64,000 bases of DNA from Fidelibacterota bacterium (GTDB lineage: Bacteria; Fidelibacterota; Marinisomatia; SCGC-AAA003-L08; GCA-2689995): assembly GCA_014381925.1 (NCBI GenBank), contig JACNKR010000045.1:1-64000 (forward strand), given 5' to 3'. Below the pieces are notes generated by a model, which worked only from the letters and a program-made list of their open reading frames with translations, did not search any database and had not been told where the DNA came from. Both the position numbers and the translations under genes were made by a program. This document shows, in pieces, positions 33,845 through 42,678 of this stretch (its first letter is position 1; the number at the start of each line of letters is the position of its first letter).

Positions 33845-34354
33845 ATGCATAAAGTTGGAATTAAAAAAATGATATCTAAATTCGATATAAAATTAGAAAA
33901 AATAATTTTTATATTTCATGAGTGGATTCAAAAAGATATTATTCCTGAACATTTAACTATTGATGTTACAGATTATAAACACATCCCTGATGGCCCTGGA
34001 ATAATGTTAATCACGCATGAAGGAAATATCAGCATTGATTTTGAAAATAATCAAGTTGGGCTTTTGTATATGAGAAAACAACCATTATGCAAAACTCAAT
34101 TAGAAAATATAATTAAAATTAAATCAATATTAAATTTTTTAGTCAATGAGTTAGAAAATCACAAGGATTTAAAAGGTAAATTAAAATTTAAGGAAAACTA
34201 TAAAATTATTTTAAATGATCGATTATATTTTCCCAATAATGATTCATCAAAAGAGATATTAATATCAATTATTGAAAAGGTATTTCAGGGTATGAAATTA
34301 TCAATAATTAATTCAAGTTTAAATTCACGATTAACAATAGATATTCAAGAATAG
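33845..34354 (+). CDS. Uncharacterised protein between sulfite and APS reductases
   Basis: A 169-residue protein from ATG 33845, two bases after the sulfite reductase stop (a longer frame from 33830 overlaps it). It has no signal peptide, transmembrane helix or cysteine pair. The central segment IPDGPGIMLITHEGNISIDF is followed by NNQVGLLYMRKQPL and two helices. I do not recognise the family. Its tight place between sir and cysH suggests a role in sulfite reduction or its assembly. Confidence 0.75.
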   Translation: MHKVGIKKMISKFDIKLEKIIFIFHEWIQKDIIPEHLTIDVTDYKHIPDGPGIMLITHEGNISIDFENNQVGLLYMRKQPLCKTQLENIIKIKSILNFLVNELENHKDLKGKLKFKENYKIILNDRLYFPNNDSSKEILISIIEKVFQGMKLSIINSSLNSRLTIDIQE

Positions 34355-34362
34355 GAAATTTA

Positions 34363-35106
34363 ATGAGCTTAACGCTACAAACAGCAAATGATTATTATAG
34401 AGAACTTAGTTATACTTTAGATCCAAATGAAATTATTAAATGGACGATTAATAGATTTGGAATTGAACATATTACTGTTGGAACAGGGTTTGGTGCACCA
34501 GGGATTGTATTAATAGATTTATTGATAAAAATAAACCCTAAAATAGATATTTTTTATATTGATCCAGGATTTCTTTTTGAAGAAACGTATAAATTAAAAA
34601 TTCAATTAGAAAAATATTTTAATACAGAAATTACTAGATATTCTACATCATTATCTATAAAAGGTCAATCTGAAAAATATGGTGAAAAATTATGGGAATC
34701 AAATCCAAATTTGTGCTGTAATTTAAGAAAAGTACAGCCATTGCATTTAGCGTTAGAAAAAAAAGATGTTTGGATTACAGGGATAAGAAAAGCTCAAACA
34801 AAATTTAGAGTAAATTCAGAAATAATTGAATATGATGAACGATTTAATGTAACAAAAGTTAATCCATTAATTAATTGGACACATGAACAGGTTTGGAAAT
34901 ATATTCATGAAAATAATTTACCATATAATGAATTACATGATAAAGGATATCCTAGTTTAGGATGTATTAATTGTACTTCTACTGTAAGTGAAAATGAAGA
35001 TGATCGTTCTGGTCGTTGGCGAGGGAATTCAAAAACAGAGTGTGGATTACATTATATTGAAACATCTAAAGAGATTAAACCCATTCAGCATGGAAATAAA
35101 AAATGA
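34363..35106 (+). CDS. cysH: Adenylylsulfate (APS/PAPS) reductase, Fe-S type
   Basis: Thioredoxin-dependent reductase that yields sulfite from activated sulfate. The 247-residue protein has the nucleotide-binding TGFGAPGIVL (41-50), the [4Fe-4S] ligands Cys118-Cys119 and Cys201-x2-Cys204 (LCCNLRK, GCINCTS), and the catalytic Cys227 in TECGLHY. The CC/CxxC set marks the iron-sulfur APS reductase type rather than the cluster-free PAPS enzyme of E. coli. No sulfate adenylyltransferase gene is in the window. The stop overlaps the next start by four bases. Confidence 0.94.
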   Translation: MSLTLQTANDYYRELSYTLDPNEIIKWTINRFGIEHITVGTGFGAPGIVLIDLLIKINPKIDIFYIDPGFLFEETYKLKIQLEKYFNTEITRYSTSLSIKGQSEKYGEKLWESNPNLCCNLRKVQPLHLALEKKDVWITGIRKAQTKFRVNSEIIEYDERFNVTKVNPLINWTHEQVWKYIHENNLPYNELHDKGYPSLGCINCTSTVSENEDDRSGRWRGNSKTECGLHYIETSKEIKPIQHGNKK

Positions 35107-36455
35107 GTAATCAATTATTACCCATATTTTTAAATCTTAATAATCAACACTGCTTGGTTATTGGAGGTGGACAAATTGCTTATCAAAAAATAAATCAATT
35201 ATTAGAAAGTAATGCTAAAATTACAGTTGTTTCAAAAAAGTGTAATACTGAAATACTAAATTTATTTAATAATAATCAATTGTTATTGGTTTCAGATGTT
35301 TATAAAGTTAAATATATTAAGAATATGAAATTGATAATTGGGGCAACATCTTCCCAGAAAGTTAATCAACAAATTTTCAAGGATTCAAATCAATTAAATA
35401 TTCCTGTAAATATTGTTGACCAACCTGAATTATGTAGTTTTTATTTTGGAGCAGTACATTCAGAAGGGAACTTGAAATTTTCAGTTTCAACCAACGGTAA
35501 AAGCCCAATTCTTGCAAAACGGATAAGAGATTTATTTGTAAAATCAATCCCCCCTAATACAGATGAAATTATTGAAAAATTTGGTGAGATTAGAAAAAAT
35601 ATCCAAACAAAATTATCTACATATTTTGAAAGAAAACAATTTTTTGAAAAGCTTGCAAATATTCATTTCCATTCAAATAAAGCAAAAGTTACAATATTGG
35701 GTGCTGGTCCAGGGGATCCAGAATTAATTTCAATAAAAGGATTTAATGCATTAATGAATGCTGAGATTATTTTATATGACTCTTTAGTTAGTAAGGTTTT
35801 AGTAGAAAAAATAAATCTGAATGCAGAAAAAATCAATGTTGGTAAAAGAGCTGGTAAGCACAATTTTTCACAAGACACTATTAATAAATTAATAGTATCT
35901 CAATTTAATAAAAATAAAAATGTTGTTCGGTTAAAAGGAGGTGATCCATTTATTTTTGGTAGAGGTGGTGAAGAATGCGAGTACTTGTCAAAAAATAATA
36001 TTAAATTTGAAATAATCCCAGGGATTTCATCCGGAATTGGTATACCTTCACAGCTCGGAATTCCCCTCACTCATAGAAATTATACTAAAGGAGTAATATT
36101 TTTAACAGGTCATGAAATTGATAACTCAATGAATTGGGAAGCTATTTCAAAATCTAATATGACATTAGTAATTTATATGGGATATAATAATATAAATTCT
36201 ATAATTGATTATTTAATTAAAAATGGTAAATCTTCAAAAACTTCGATTGGATTAATTCAGAAAGGAACTACAAAGGATCAAAAGATAATTATTGGTAGAA
36301 TTGGTACTATCAATAATAAATTAAAAAAAGAAAAATTAAGAACACCTGTATTAATAATTATTGGTGAAGTTGTAAATATATATTCGCAAATTAAAAATTC
36401 ACTAAATTATTATTCAATGATACAAAATTATGATCATGAAAATAGCTATTATTAG
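35103..36455 (+). CDS. cysG: Siroheme synthase (SirC dehydrogenase + uroporphyrinogen-III methyltransferase)
   Basis: A 450-residue fusion. Residues 1-200 form the precorrin-2 dehydrogenase/ferrochelatase part with a Rossmann loop VIGGGQIAYQKINQLL and SVSTNGKSPILAKRIRD. From about 198 the CobA-type methyltransferase begins with VTILGAGPGDPELIS, then RLKGGDPFIFGRGGEECEYL and PLTHRNYTKGVIFLTGH. It makes siroheme for the sulfite reductase encoded upstream. Translational overlap with cysH suggests coupled expression. Confidence 0.94.
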   Translation: MSNQLLPIFLNLNNQHCLVIGGGQIAYQKINQLLESNAKITVVSKKCNTEILNLFNNNQLLLVSDVYKVKYIKNMKLIIGATSSQKVNQQIFKDSNQLNIPVNIVDQPELCSFYFGAVHSEGNLKFSVSTNGKSPILAKRIRDLFVKSIPPNTDEIIEKFGEIRKNIQTKLSTYFERKQFFEKLANIHFHSNKAKVTILGAGPGDPELISIKGFNALMNAEIILYDSLVSKVLVEKINLNAEKINVGKRAGKHNFSQDTINKLIVSQFNKNKNVVRLKGGDPFIFGRGGEECEYLSKNNIKFEIIPGISSGIGIPSQLGIPLTHRNYTKGVIFLTGHEIDNSMNWEAISKSNMTLVIYMGYNNINSIIDYLIKNGKSSKTSIGLIQKGTTKDQKIIIGRIGTINNKLKKEKLRTPVLIIIGEVVNIYSQIKNSLNYYSMIQNYDHENSYY

Positions 36456-36464
36456 TCACAATTA

Positions 36465-37508
36465 ATGAAAATTAAATTAAATCAATCTATTAAATATATA
36501 GATTTTCAAAAAGTGATATTATTATCTTGGCATATTAATCAATATTCTTTAAAACAATTTTCTGAAATAATTAACATTATTACAATTAATAATACTATGC
36601 GATTTATTCCACAAAATAATTTTATCATTTTATCCACTTGTAACCGTGTTGAAGTTTATATTTATTCCGCTAATTCTCAATCTATTTTAAATGAAATTAT
36701 AACAGATGTGAATGCATTCACAAAAAATATATTTAAAGAAGAATTAAATCCTCATATTAATTATGGTATTAATGCAATAAAACATTTAATTCATGTAACT
36801 GGAGGTCTAAAATCTATTGCTTTCGGAGAATACCAAATACAAGGGCAAGTTAAAAGTACATATATTTCAGCAATAAAAGTACAAAAAATATGTAGCCAAT
36901 TAATTTCTATTTTTGAATTAGCTTTAAGATTAGGGAAATTAATTCGAAGTAATACAATTATTGGTCATAATAAGATTTCTTTGAGCTCATTAGCTATTGA
37001 TTTATTATTGCAATTGAATCCTCCAAAAAATAATACTACAATTTTAGTAGTCGGAACGGGGAAAATGGCAGTTTTAGCTGTAAAATATTTTGTGGAAAAT
37101 GGGTATAATTCATTTATATTTTTTAGTAATAATCCTAAAAAAGAAATTAAAGGAATCCAAGGTATTAACTATTCAATATTACCAATTTCATTATTAATCA
37201 AATATTTTAAAATATATAAATTTACTTTTATAGCTATTTCTCCAAATGCACCTAGAGTTTCAATAAATTTAAAAAATAAACCAAAGTATTCAATTATTGA
37301 TTTGAGTATTCCACAAAATTTTGTGAATAATAATGAACTTAAAATAATAAACATGGAAATGCTTAAAAAAATAAATCCTTATACAATTATTTCTTTAAAA
37401 ACATGTTTAATGAAGTGTGAAAAGATAATAAATATTGAACTAACAAATTTTATTAATAAAAATAATTTTCGGATTAATTTAAATAATTATGTTAATAATA
37501 CAAATTAA
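36465..37508 (+). CDS. hemA: Glutamyl-tRNA reductase (short)
   Basis: First enzyme of the C5 tetrapyrrole pathway; it reduces glutamyl-tRNA to glutamate-1-semialdehyde. The catalytic cysteine lies in LSTCNRVEVYIY, and the signature GLKSIAFGEYQIQGQVK and the NADPH loop VVGTGKMAVLAVKYF are clear. At 347 residues it is about 70 shorter than E. coli HemA and lacks much of the C-terminal dimerisation helices. Tandem placement with cysG and hemC ties haem/siroheme supply to sulfite reduction. Confidence 0.9.
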   Translation: MKIKLNQSIKYIDFQKVILLSWHINQYSLKQFSEIINIITINNTMRFIPQNNFIILSTCNRVEVYIYSANSQSILNEIITDVNAFTKNIFKEELNPHINYGINAIKHLIHVTGGLKSIAFGEYQIQGQVKSTYISAIKVQKICSQLISIFELALRLGKLIRSNTIIGHNKISLSSLAIDLLLQLNPPKNNTTILVVGTGKMAVLAVKYFVENGYNSFIFFSNNPKKEIKGIQGINYSILPISLLIKYFKIYKFTFIAISPNAPRVSINLKNKPKYSIIDLSIPQNFVNNNELKIINMEMLKKINPYTIISLKTCLMKCEKIINIELTNFINKNNFRINLNNYVNNTN

Positions 37509-37531
37509 CTAATTCATTAACTGTTAATTAA

Positions 37532-38452
37532 ATGATAAAAAAAATTATTTTTGGTACTCGAGGTAGTACATTAGCAAGGATTCAAACAAATTTTGTTATT
37601 TCCTCAATATTGAAATTTTATCCTAAAATAACATGTGAAATTAAAGTTATTAAAACAAAAGGAGATTTAGATCAAAATACTTCTTTGAAGTTTACAGAAC
37701 ATCTTGGATTATTTGCTGATGAAATTCAAAAAAAATTAATTAATGGTGATATTGATGTTGCTATTCATAGTCTGAAAGATTTACCAATAAATCATTTGAA
37801 AAACTTAAAAATTGGAGCGATACCTGTTCGAGAAAACCCCATGGATATACTTTATCATCCGCAAGGATTCAGGCTAAATCAGTTAAATTCTAGAGCGATT
37901 ATTGGTACATGTAGTTTACGAAGAACAGGACAGTTAAGACATTTACGAAATGATTTATTAATAAAAGATATTAGGGGTAATATTGAGACACGAATTAATA
38001 AAGTTTTAAAAGGAGAATTTGATGGAATAATTTTAGCATCAGCTGGATTAATTAGATTAGGAATTGATATTTCTAAATATTATCAATTTAATATTAATGA
38101 AATTATTCCTGCTCCAGGACAAGGTGCTTTAGCTGTAGAAATTAGAAAAAATGATAAGGTAATTGAAAATATTGTTTCAAAAATTGATAACTTAATTATA
38201 CGAAAATCGATAGAAATAGAACGGGGGATTCTTAATAGTTTAGGAGGAGGGTGTAGTCTTCCTCTTGGAGTATATTCATGTTTAAAAGAAAACCAATTAA
38301 ATACAAATGCGTGTATTGTAAACCCAAGTACAGGATTTAAAAAACAGGTAATTATAAATGATTGGAAAGGGAAAAAAAATAAATTGATTTCAACTATTTC
38401 AGAGAAGCTATTATCAAATGGAGGAGATGAAATTATTTCTAATTTCAAATAA
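37532..38452 (+). CDS. hemC: Hydroxymethylbilane synthase
   Basis: Polymerises four porphobilinogen units. The 306-residue protein has FGTRGSTLARIQT, HSLKDLP, the active-site Asp region GNIETRINKVL and PAPGQGALAVEIR. The dipyrromethane-bearing cysteine lies in LGGGCSLPLGVYS. It sits between hemA and hemD in a run of tetrapyrrole genes with gaps of two to about twenty bases. Confidence 0.95.
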   Translation: MIKKIIFGTRGSTLARIQTNFVISSILKFYPKITCEIKVIKTKGDLDQNTSLKFTEHLGLFADEIQKKLINGDIDVAIHSLKDLPINHLKNLKIGAIPVRENPMDILYHPQGFRLNQLNSRAIIGTCSLRRTGQLRHLRNDLLIKDIRGNIETRINKVLKGEFDGIILASAGLIRLGIDISKYYQFNINEIIPAPGQGALAVEIRKNDKVIENIVSKIDNLIIRKSIEIERGILNSLGGGCSLPLGVYSCLKENQLNTNACIVNPSTGFKKQVIINDWKGKKNKLISTISEKLLSNGGDEIISNFK

Positions 38453-38454
38453 TT

Positions 38455-39210
38455 ATGTTAAATACTATTGTTACAATGGAACCAACTAGAAGAATAAAGA
38501 AGATATTTAAATCAAATTTAAATGTAAATTATAATTTTTTTTCATATTATAAATATGAAGTGTTATCACCTAATATTTATTTAATTAATGAAATTTTAAA
38601 AGGAAAATATGATTGGGTTATTTTTACAAGTTATAGAGCTTGGAGGTTTGTTAACTACCAATTTAACTCATTAAATTTGGAATTCCCTAACATTATTAAA
38701 ATTGCAGTATTTGGTAAAGAAAATTCGAAAAGAATAAAAAATGATGGAAGAAATGTTGATTTTAATATAGATGTAGAAAATTCAAAAATATTTATTAATG
38801 AATTAATTAACAGAATAAACATTAATTCAAAATTAGTCTATTTTACAAGTACAGCTGTAAATGAATTAATAATTAATATGTTGCAAAATAAAGGATTTTC
38901 AATAACTCGTCAGGATAATTATAAACCCATAAGTACAATAAATTCATCTCGAATAAAGATATTATTTAAAAAAAATATTCCTGATTCCATCATTTTTTTT
39001 AGTACAAATTCCGCTAAATTATTTATAAATACATGTAATCTTGAAATTATTGATATGATTCAAGATATACAGTTATTTGCCATTGGAAAGAAAACAGCAT
39101 TTTATTTACAAGACTATTCAAATTCAGATATAATATTCCCAATTAAACCTGATATAAATAAACTCTCAGAAATAGTAAATAAATTTGCAAAAGGAGAAAG
39201 TTATAATTAA
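38455..39210 (+). CDS. hemD: Uroporphyrinogen-III synthase
   Basis: A 251-residue protein. Sequence conservation in this family is low: KYDWVIFTSYRAWRFV, VYFTSTAVNELI and PDSIIFFSTNSAKLFINTC correspond to the two Rossmann-like lobes, and the final FAIGKKTAFYLQDY fits the usual AIG..TA block. The call depends heavily on position between hemC and hemB. It closes the linear tetrapyrrole to uroporphyrinogen III, the shared precursor of siroheme and haem. Confidence 0.83.
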   Translation: MLNTIVTMEPTRRIKKIFKSNLNVNYNFFSYYKYEVLSPNIYLINEILKGKYDWVIFTSYRAWRFVNYQFNSLNLEFPNIIKIAVFGKENSKRIKNDGRNVDFNIDVENSKIFINELINRININSKLVYFTSTAVNELIINMLQNKGFSITRQDNYKPISTINSSRIKILFKKNIPDSIIFFSTNSAKLFINTCNLEIIDMIQDIQLFAIGKKTAFYLQDYSNSDIIFPIKPDINKLSEIVNKFAKGESYN

Positions 39211-40173
39211 ATGATGAGTAATTTACCCACACGATTAAGAAAAAATAAATATATACGAAGTTTAGTTCAAGAAACTCATTTGTCTTTAAATGATTTTGTT
39301 CAACCAATATTTGTTACATACAGCTCAATAAAAACTGAAATTAATTATATGCCCGGTCAATTTCATATTCCATTAAATGGTATAGAATTAGAAATTGAGC
39401 GTATTGTGAAATCAGGGATTAAAGCTATTTTATTGTTTGGAATACCTGAAAAAAAAGATGAAGTTGGAACCGATGCATTTAATAATAATGGAATTATTCA
39501 AAAAGCAGTAAGGAAAATAAAGAAGTATTTTCCTAATTTAATTATAATTACAGATGTTTGTTTTTGTCAATATACGAATCATGGTCATTGTGGCATAATT
39601 GAAACTGATGGTGTAATAAATAGAAAAAAAAGTTTAATGTATTTAACAAAACAAGTAATATCCCATGCTGATTCTGGAGTTGATTTTGTTGCACCTTCAT
39701 GTATGATTGATGAGATGGTATTAACTATTCGACGCTCTTTAGATAATAAAAATTATGAAAATGTGGGGATTATAAGCTATTCAGTTAAATTTTCCTCTTC
39801 ATTTTATGGTCCCTTTCGAAGTGCCGTAAATTCAGTACCAAAATTTGGTGACCGGAAATCTTATCAATTAAACCCAGGAAATACTAGAGAACCATTATTG
39901 GAAGCAAAGCTAGATGAAAAAGAAGGTGCTGATATAATTATGATAAAACCTGCGTTATCTTATTTAGATATTATACATCAGGTGAAAAACATTATAAGAT
40001 GTCCTATTGCTGCATATCAAGTCAGTGGAGAATATTCAATGATTAAAGCAACAGCATCAAAAGGTTGGATTAATGAAAATGATTGCATTTTAGAATCATT
40101 AACAAGTATTAAACGAGCAGGTGCAGATTTAATTTTTACTTATTTTGCAACTAAATTATCAAAAATTATATAA
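39211..40173 (+). CDS. hemB: Porphobilinogen synthase
   Basis: Condenses two 5-aminolevulinate molecules. The 320-residue sequence has the zinc cysteines in DVCFCQYTNHGHCGI, the two Schiff-base lysines in SYSVKFSSSFYGPFR and IMIKPALSYLDII, and YQVSGEYSMIKA. This is a zinc-type enzyme rather than the magnesium type. It starts immediately after hemD with an ATGATG pair. Confidence 0.96.
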   Translation: MMSNLPTRLRKNKYIRSLVQETHLSLNDFVQPIFVTYSSIKTEINYMPGQFHIPLNGIELEIERIVKSGIKAILLFGIPEKKDEVGTDAFNNNGIIQKAVRKIKKYFPNLIIITDVCFCQYTNHGHCGIIETDGVINRKKSLMYLTKQVISHADSGVDFVAPSCMIDEMVLTIRRSLDNKNYENVGIISYSVKFSSSFYGPFRSAVNSVPKFGDRKSYQLNPGNTREPLLEAKLDEKEGADIIMIKPALSYLDIIHQVKNIIRCPIAAYQVSGEYSMIKATASKGWINENDCILESLTSIKRAGADLIFTYFATKLSKII

Positions 40174-40174
40174 T

Positions 40175-41446
40175 ATGAAATTAGTTAAATCAAAAAAAAT
40201 TTTTAGCAGATTAAAAAAATCATTGCCTGGAGGTGTAAATAGCCCTGTTAGAGCATTTAACTCTGTAGATAGTTTTCCATTAATAATTAAATCTGGAAAA
40301 GGATCAGTCATAATTGATGAAGATGATAATTCATATATTGATTTTGTTGGGTCATGGGGCCCATTAATATTAGGTCATGCAAATCCCAATGTTATTTCTA
40401 AAATAATTGATACAATTAGAAATGGTACATCTTTTGGTAATTCTACAAAACTAGAAGCTGAATTAGCAGAAATGGTAATAAAGGCATTTCCATCAATTGA
40501 TTTAATTCGATTTGTTAATTCAGGTACTGAAGCTACAATGAGTGCAATAAGATTAGCTAGAGCATATACAAATAAAAAAATAATTATTAAATTTGAAGGT
40601 TGTTATCATGGTCATGGAGATTCTTTTTTATCAAAATCGGGGTCAGGAATAGCAGAGCTGGATGAATCAATTAGCCGAGGAGTTTCAAATTTAGTAATCT
40701 CAGAAACAATTACATTACCGTATAATGATATAAATTCAGTTGAAACAATATTTAATTTAAATAAAAATGATATTGCAGCAATAATTGTTGAACCGATAGC
40801 GGGAAATATGGGAGTAATATTACCCGAAAATAATTTTCTTGAAAATTTAAGAATGATTACAGAAAAATATAATTCATTACTTATTTTTGATGAAGTTATT
40901 TCAGGTTTTAGAGTCGATTATGGTGGTGCACAAACACTTTATAATGTTAATCCTGATATAACATGCTTGGGGAAAATTATTGGAGGAGGGTTGCCAGTAG
41001 GCGCCTATGGTGGAAAATATGAAATCATGAAAATGGTTGCACCGTTAGGGCAAGTTTATCAAGCAGGAACTTTATCTGGTAATCCAGTTGCTATGTCGGC
41101 GGGAATTGCTACATTAAAAATATTAAAGAGTGGACATATTTATACTGAATTAGAAAAAAAAGGGGCATATTTGGAAAAAACAATCGTTCAAGAATTTATT
41201 AAAAAGAAAATTAAAATAAAATTTTCTCGTAGTGGTTCAATGTTTGGAATATTTTTTTCATCAATTAAAATAAAAAATTGGAGTGATGTTCAATTATCGG
41301 ATATAAATTTTTATAAAATGTTTCATTCTAAAATGTTAGAGCATGGTATTTATTTACCTCCATCTCCATATGAATCCTTTTTTATTTCAGTAAGTCATAG
41401 TCAAAAGGATTTAGATCGCTTCGTAGATGTTATTAAAAAATTATAA
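40175..41446 (+). CDS. hemL: Glutamate-1-semialdehyde 2,1-aminomutase
   Basis: PLP enzyme forming 5-aminolevulinate. The ATG at 40175, one base after the hemB stop, gives 423 residues; a longer frame overlaps hemB. Conserved parts are SLPGGVNSPVRAF at the start, FVNSGTEATMSAIRLAR, CYHGHGDSFL, the catalytic lysine in LGKIIGGGLPVGAYGG, and YQAGTLSGNPVAMSAG. It completes hemA-C-D-B-L at the end of the sir operon. Confidence 0.96.
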   Translation: MKLVKSKKIFSRLKKSLPGGVNSPVRAFNSVDSFPLIIKSGKGSVIIDEDDNSYIDFVGSWGPLILGHANPNVISKIIDTIRNGTSFGNSTKLEAELAEMVIKAFPSIDLIRFVNSGTEATMSAIRLARAYTNKKIIIKFEGCYHGHGDSFLSKSGSGIAELDESISRGVSNLVISETITLPYNDINSVETIFNLNKNDIAAIIVEPIAGNMGVILPENNFLENLRMITEKYNSLLIFDEVISGFRVDYGGAQTLYNVNPDITCLGKIIGGGLPVGAYGGKYEIMKMVAPLGQVYQAGTLSGNPVAMSAGIATLKILKSGHIYTELEKKGAYLEKTIVQEFIKKKIKIKFSRSGSMFGIFFSSIKIKNWSDVQLSDINFYKMFHSKMLEHGIYLPPSPYESFFISVSHSQKDLDRFVDVIKKL

Positions 41447-41537
41447 TATAATTAATAAATCAATTAATTAATAATTAGTAAAATTAACATATTAGAATTA
41501 TTAAATTTTTTCAAATTGATAAGGATTAAAATAATAA

Positions 41538-42125
41538 ATGTTAAGTCAACGGAAAGAAGAAGAACGAAAATACAGACAAAATTTAATTTTAAATGGAGCT
41601 CTCCAAATCTTTAAAGATAAAGGTCTTGAAAAAGCAACAATGGAGGAAATAGCTCATTCTGCTGGATTTGGAACTGCTACATTATATTATTATTTCCCAT
41701 CAAAGGATGATGTTTTTTTAGCGATTTTAGTAAAAGGTTGGAAGACACTTTTAGAAGGAATTGAAGATATAATTAATTTAGACATACCCTCTGAAGAAAA
41801 GTTTTTAGATACTATATATGAAATTGCTGGGATTGTATTAAAAGAATTAAATTTATATCGATTTTTATTTCAAGCCCCTCAAGTATATCCTTCAATAAGT
41901 GAACAGAATTCTGAGTGGAAAGATTATCAAAATAGATTATATGCGACTTTACAAGGATTACTGAAAGATGGAATTAAAGAGGGGGCATTCCCAAAAGTGA
42001 AGCCTGAATTATTAATGAAAGGAATTGGTGGCATATTTCATACTATTTTATTTATGGGAGATGGTAAAAAGTCAATGTCAAAAGCGGAATTTAAAATATT
42101 AATTAGTGAATTATTAACTAATTAA
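41538..42125 (+). CDS. TetR-family regulator
   Basis: A 195-residue regulator. The N-terminal helix-turn-helix reads ILNGALQIFKDKGLEKATME EIAHSAGFGTATLYYYFPSK (spaced here). The C-terminal ligand-binding domain is not recognisable. It starts 91 bases after hemL and ends convergently with the lipoprotein gene, overlapping it by eight bases. Target unknown; the TonB receptor cluster or an efflux gene elsewhere are possibilities. Confidence 0.88.
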   Translation: MLSQRKEEERKYRQNLILNGALQIFKDKGLEKATMEEIAHSAGFGTATLYYYFPSKDDVFLAILVKGWKTLLEGIEDIINLDIPSEEKFLDTIYEIAGIVLKELNLYRFLFQAPQVYPSISEQNSEWKDYQNRLYATLQGLLKDGIKEGAFPKVKPELLMKGIGGIFHTILFMGDGKKSMSKAEFKILISELLTN

Positions 42126-42678
42126 TCTCTGAATAAATAAATAATAAACTACCTGAATTAACAGAGCTATATTCTAGAAATTGTAGTTTATAAGATTTTT
42201 CTTCTAGAATGAAAATATAACATCTCATTGGATTAGAAATTTCAAGTCGGTGATGTGTAATATCATAATGTAACACTTCATTTTCAAAATCACAATTATC
42301 TTCATCTAACCCAATACATTCATCTTTGTATTCAAGAGATGATGGAGTTACAATATTATTTTCAAAGTTCTCTGGAATTGTAATAATCTCCTCAAATGAA
42401 TATTCATCAAAAATTGCGACTGGTATAGAATCATTTATAGTTATACTTGGCATTGAAAAAACACTTCCAATATATTCAATATCTTTTTTAATACAACCAA
42501 AATGCCACGTCGTTGTGTCCATAGGGTTATTAAAATTATAATATGAATTTTTATTTAATAATTCAGTAAATATTATTTCAATACCATTTGAATTTTCTTT
42601 TTCTGGTTGTGTACAATTTATTAAAAATAATGAAATAAATGTGAGAATATAAAATTTAATTAAAATTAGTTTTTCCAT
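42118..42678 (-). CDS. Putative lipoprotein downstream of the TonB receptor
   Basis: A 186-residue protein with a lipoprotein signal (hydrophobic stretch ending LFLINC, Cys22). The mature part has an acidic segment with two cysteines (KDECIGLDEDNCDFENEV) and no recognisable domain. It overlaps the receptor gene's end by 13 bases, so it is cotranscribed and could be an accessory surface protein for uptake. Confidence 0.72.
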   Translation of the reverse strand: MEKLILIKFYILTFISLFLINCTQPEKENSNGIEIIFTELLNKNSYYNFNNPMDTTTWHFGCIKKDIEYIGSVFSMPSITINDSIPVAIFDEYSFEEIITIPENFENNIVTPSSLEYKDECIGLDEDNCDFENEVLHYDITHHRLEISNPMRCYIFILEEKSYKLQFLEYSSVNSGSLLFIYSEIN

